Source: CAZJYI01 sp964550025 (GTDB lineage Bacteria > Verrucomicrobiota > Kiritimatiellia > UBA8416 > CAYOBW01). Taken from it: a stretch of DNA of 31,780 nt. Position 1 is the first letter of the stretch, and the number at the start of each line of letters is the position of its first letter. The notes beneath the pieces were generated by a model that was not told the origin of the DNA, searched no databases, and saw only the letters and a list, made by a program, of their open reading frames with translations. The translations under genes and the position numbers were made by a program. Shown here in pieces: positions 31,472 through 31,780 of this stretch. The DNA lies in assembly GCA_964550025.1 (NCBI GenBank), contig CAZJYI010000132.1:1-31780 (forward strand), in the 5' to 3' direction.

Positions 31472-31495
31472 TAGCGGAACCGGCAAGGTCTTCCG
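31472..31495 (+). repeat. REP-like palindrome, imperfect copy
   Basis: TAGCGGAA on the left and TTCCG on the right, with an imperfect inner part (CC GGCAA GG) that looks like the same family with a small deletion in the left arm. It forms a head-to-head pair with the copy at 31509. The 344 bp without a gene at 31371-31714 contain this pair and the promoter at 31428; I see nothing further except a T-run at about 31650. Confidence 0.6.
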
Positions 31496-31508
31496 AACGT
31501 CGCACGCG

Positions 31509-31536
31509 GGATCGGAACGCTTGGCGCGTTCCGCTA
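31509..31536 (-). repeat. REP-like palindrome, copy in inverted orientation
   Basis: GGAT, then stem CGGAACGC/GCGTTCCG with loop TTGGC, then CTA. It is the exact reverse complement of the copies at 4569 and 4652, about 27 kb away. Confidence 0.85.
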
Positions 31537-31714
31537 CACCTGGCGGGATGGGGAGGCCCGGCGTGCTTCGCAGTATCTGGTTTCTTGGGGGGCGCAACTC
31601 GCGCGGGAGCATGGAGAAATGGAGAATCTGGCACAAAGAATCTGGTTGCTTTTTTCCGCCGATCCAGCTAACTTCCCCATGTTCGGGGAGTCATGCGGCT
31701 GGCAGAGGGGAGCT

Positions 31715-31780
31715 ATGGTGTCAGGACGTCGCGTCCGCCTGTTATGGCTGGTGCGGCAAGGACTGGGAAGGTCGCCAAAA
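31715..31780 (+). CDS. Possible gene start running off the window
   Basis: The ATG at 31715 is preceded by GAGGGGAGCT, a good ribosome site, and the frame (MVSGRRVRLLWLVRQGLG...) stays open to the last base. The basic-then-hydrophobic start could be a membrane anchor. Only 22 codons are visible, so no family can be given. An alternative ATG at 31693 in another frame is also open to the edge. Confidence 0.3.
   Translation, partial: MVSGRRVRLLWLVRQGLGRSPK

Overview
The window is GC-rich bacterial DNA from a Gram-negative-type cell. The mcsA-mcsB-clpC cluster, the rpsP-trmD-rplS-rnhB-yraN order, a secreted protein with DxDxDG calcium repeats and a YYRV-type C-terminus, and a PQQ-propeller protein of a kind common in Planctomycetes/Lentisphaerae/Kiritimatiellae together suggest the PVC superphylum, perhaps Kiritimatiellota or Lentisphaerota. 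This is inference: no rRNA is present. The heptose isomerase GmhA, a KdtX/WaaE-like glycosyltransferase and an Lnt-family protein imply an outer membrane with LPS and lipoproteins. A 100-N scaffold gap shows that this is a draft assembly.

Layout. 1-4500: a PQQ beta-propeller gene open at the left edge faces a PilX/GspK-like gene broken by a frameshift. 4500-4770: a cluster of palindromic REP-like repeats. 4769-11850: a minus-strand assimilatory sulfate-reduction operon, cysH (APS reductase), cysD, cysN with a degenerate CysC tail, then a sulfite reductase fused to a GltD-like NAD(P)H oxidoreductase and ferredoxin domains. 11950-13735: two divergent unknown genes, one secreted and one membrane. 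13730-14001: a MITE-like element. 14091-15600: gmhA and an exported protein. 15600-16200: repeats and tRNA-Leu(CAG). 16235-21222: a BCAT-family aminotransferase, mcsA, mcsB, clpC. 21236-24228: rpsP, trmD, rplS, rnhB, (gap), yraN. 24225-26535: two envelope proteins, the second with an FHA domain. 26593-28287: an LPS-type glycosyltransferase and a CPBP protease. 28302-31370: a minus-strand operon of an Lnt-like protein, an ICMT-like methyltransferase and a broken MFS transporter. 31715-31780: the start of a possible gene.

How the genes work together. The cys operon encodes a complete route from sulfate to sulfide via ATP sulfurylase (CysDN), APS reductase and a sulfite reductase that appears to carry its own electron-input module. 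Because the reductase is of the 4Fe-4S APS type, no APS kinase is needed, which fits the eroded kinase domain on CysN. McsA/McsB/ClpC form an arginine-phosphorylation protein quality-control module without a linked CtsR.

The most unusual non-coding signal is a set of arrays whose unit sequences differ but which all have a 7-bp period. They sit in gene borders, and at 27499 one supplies a start codon. A separate REP/BIME-like palindrome family with compensatory stem changes is also present. Three genes (PilX-like, MFS, and possibly PQQ) look truncated or out of frame.
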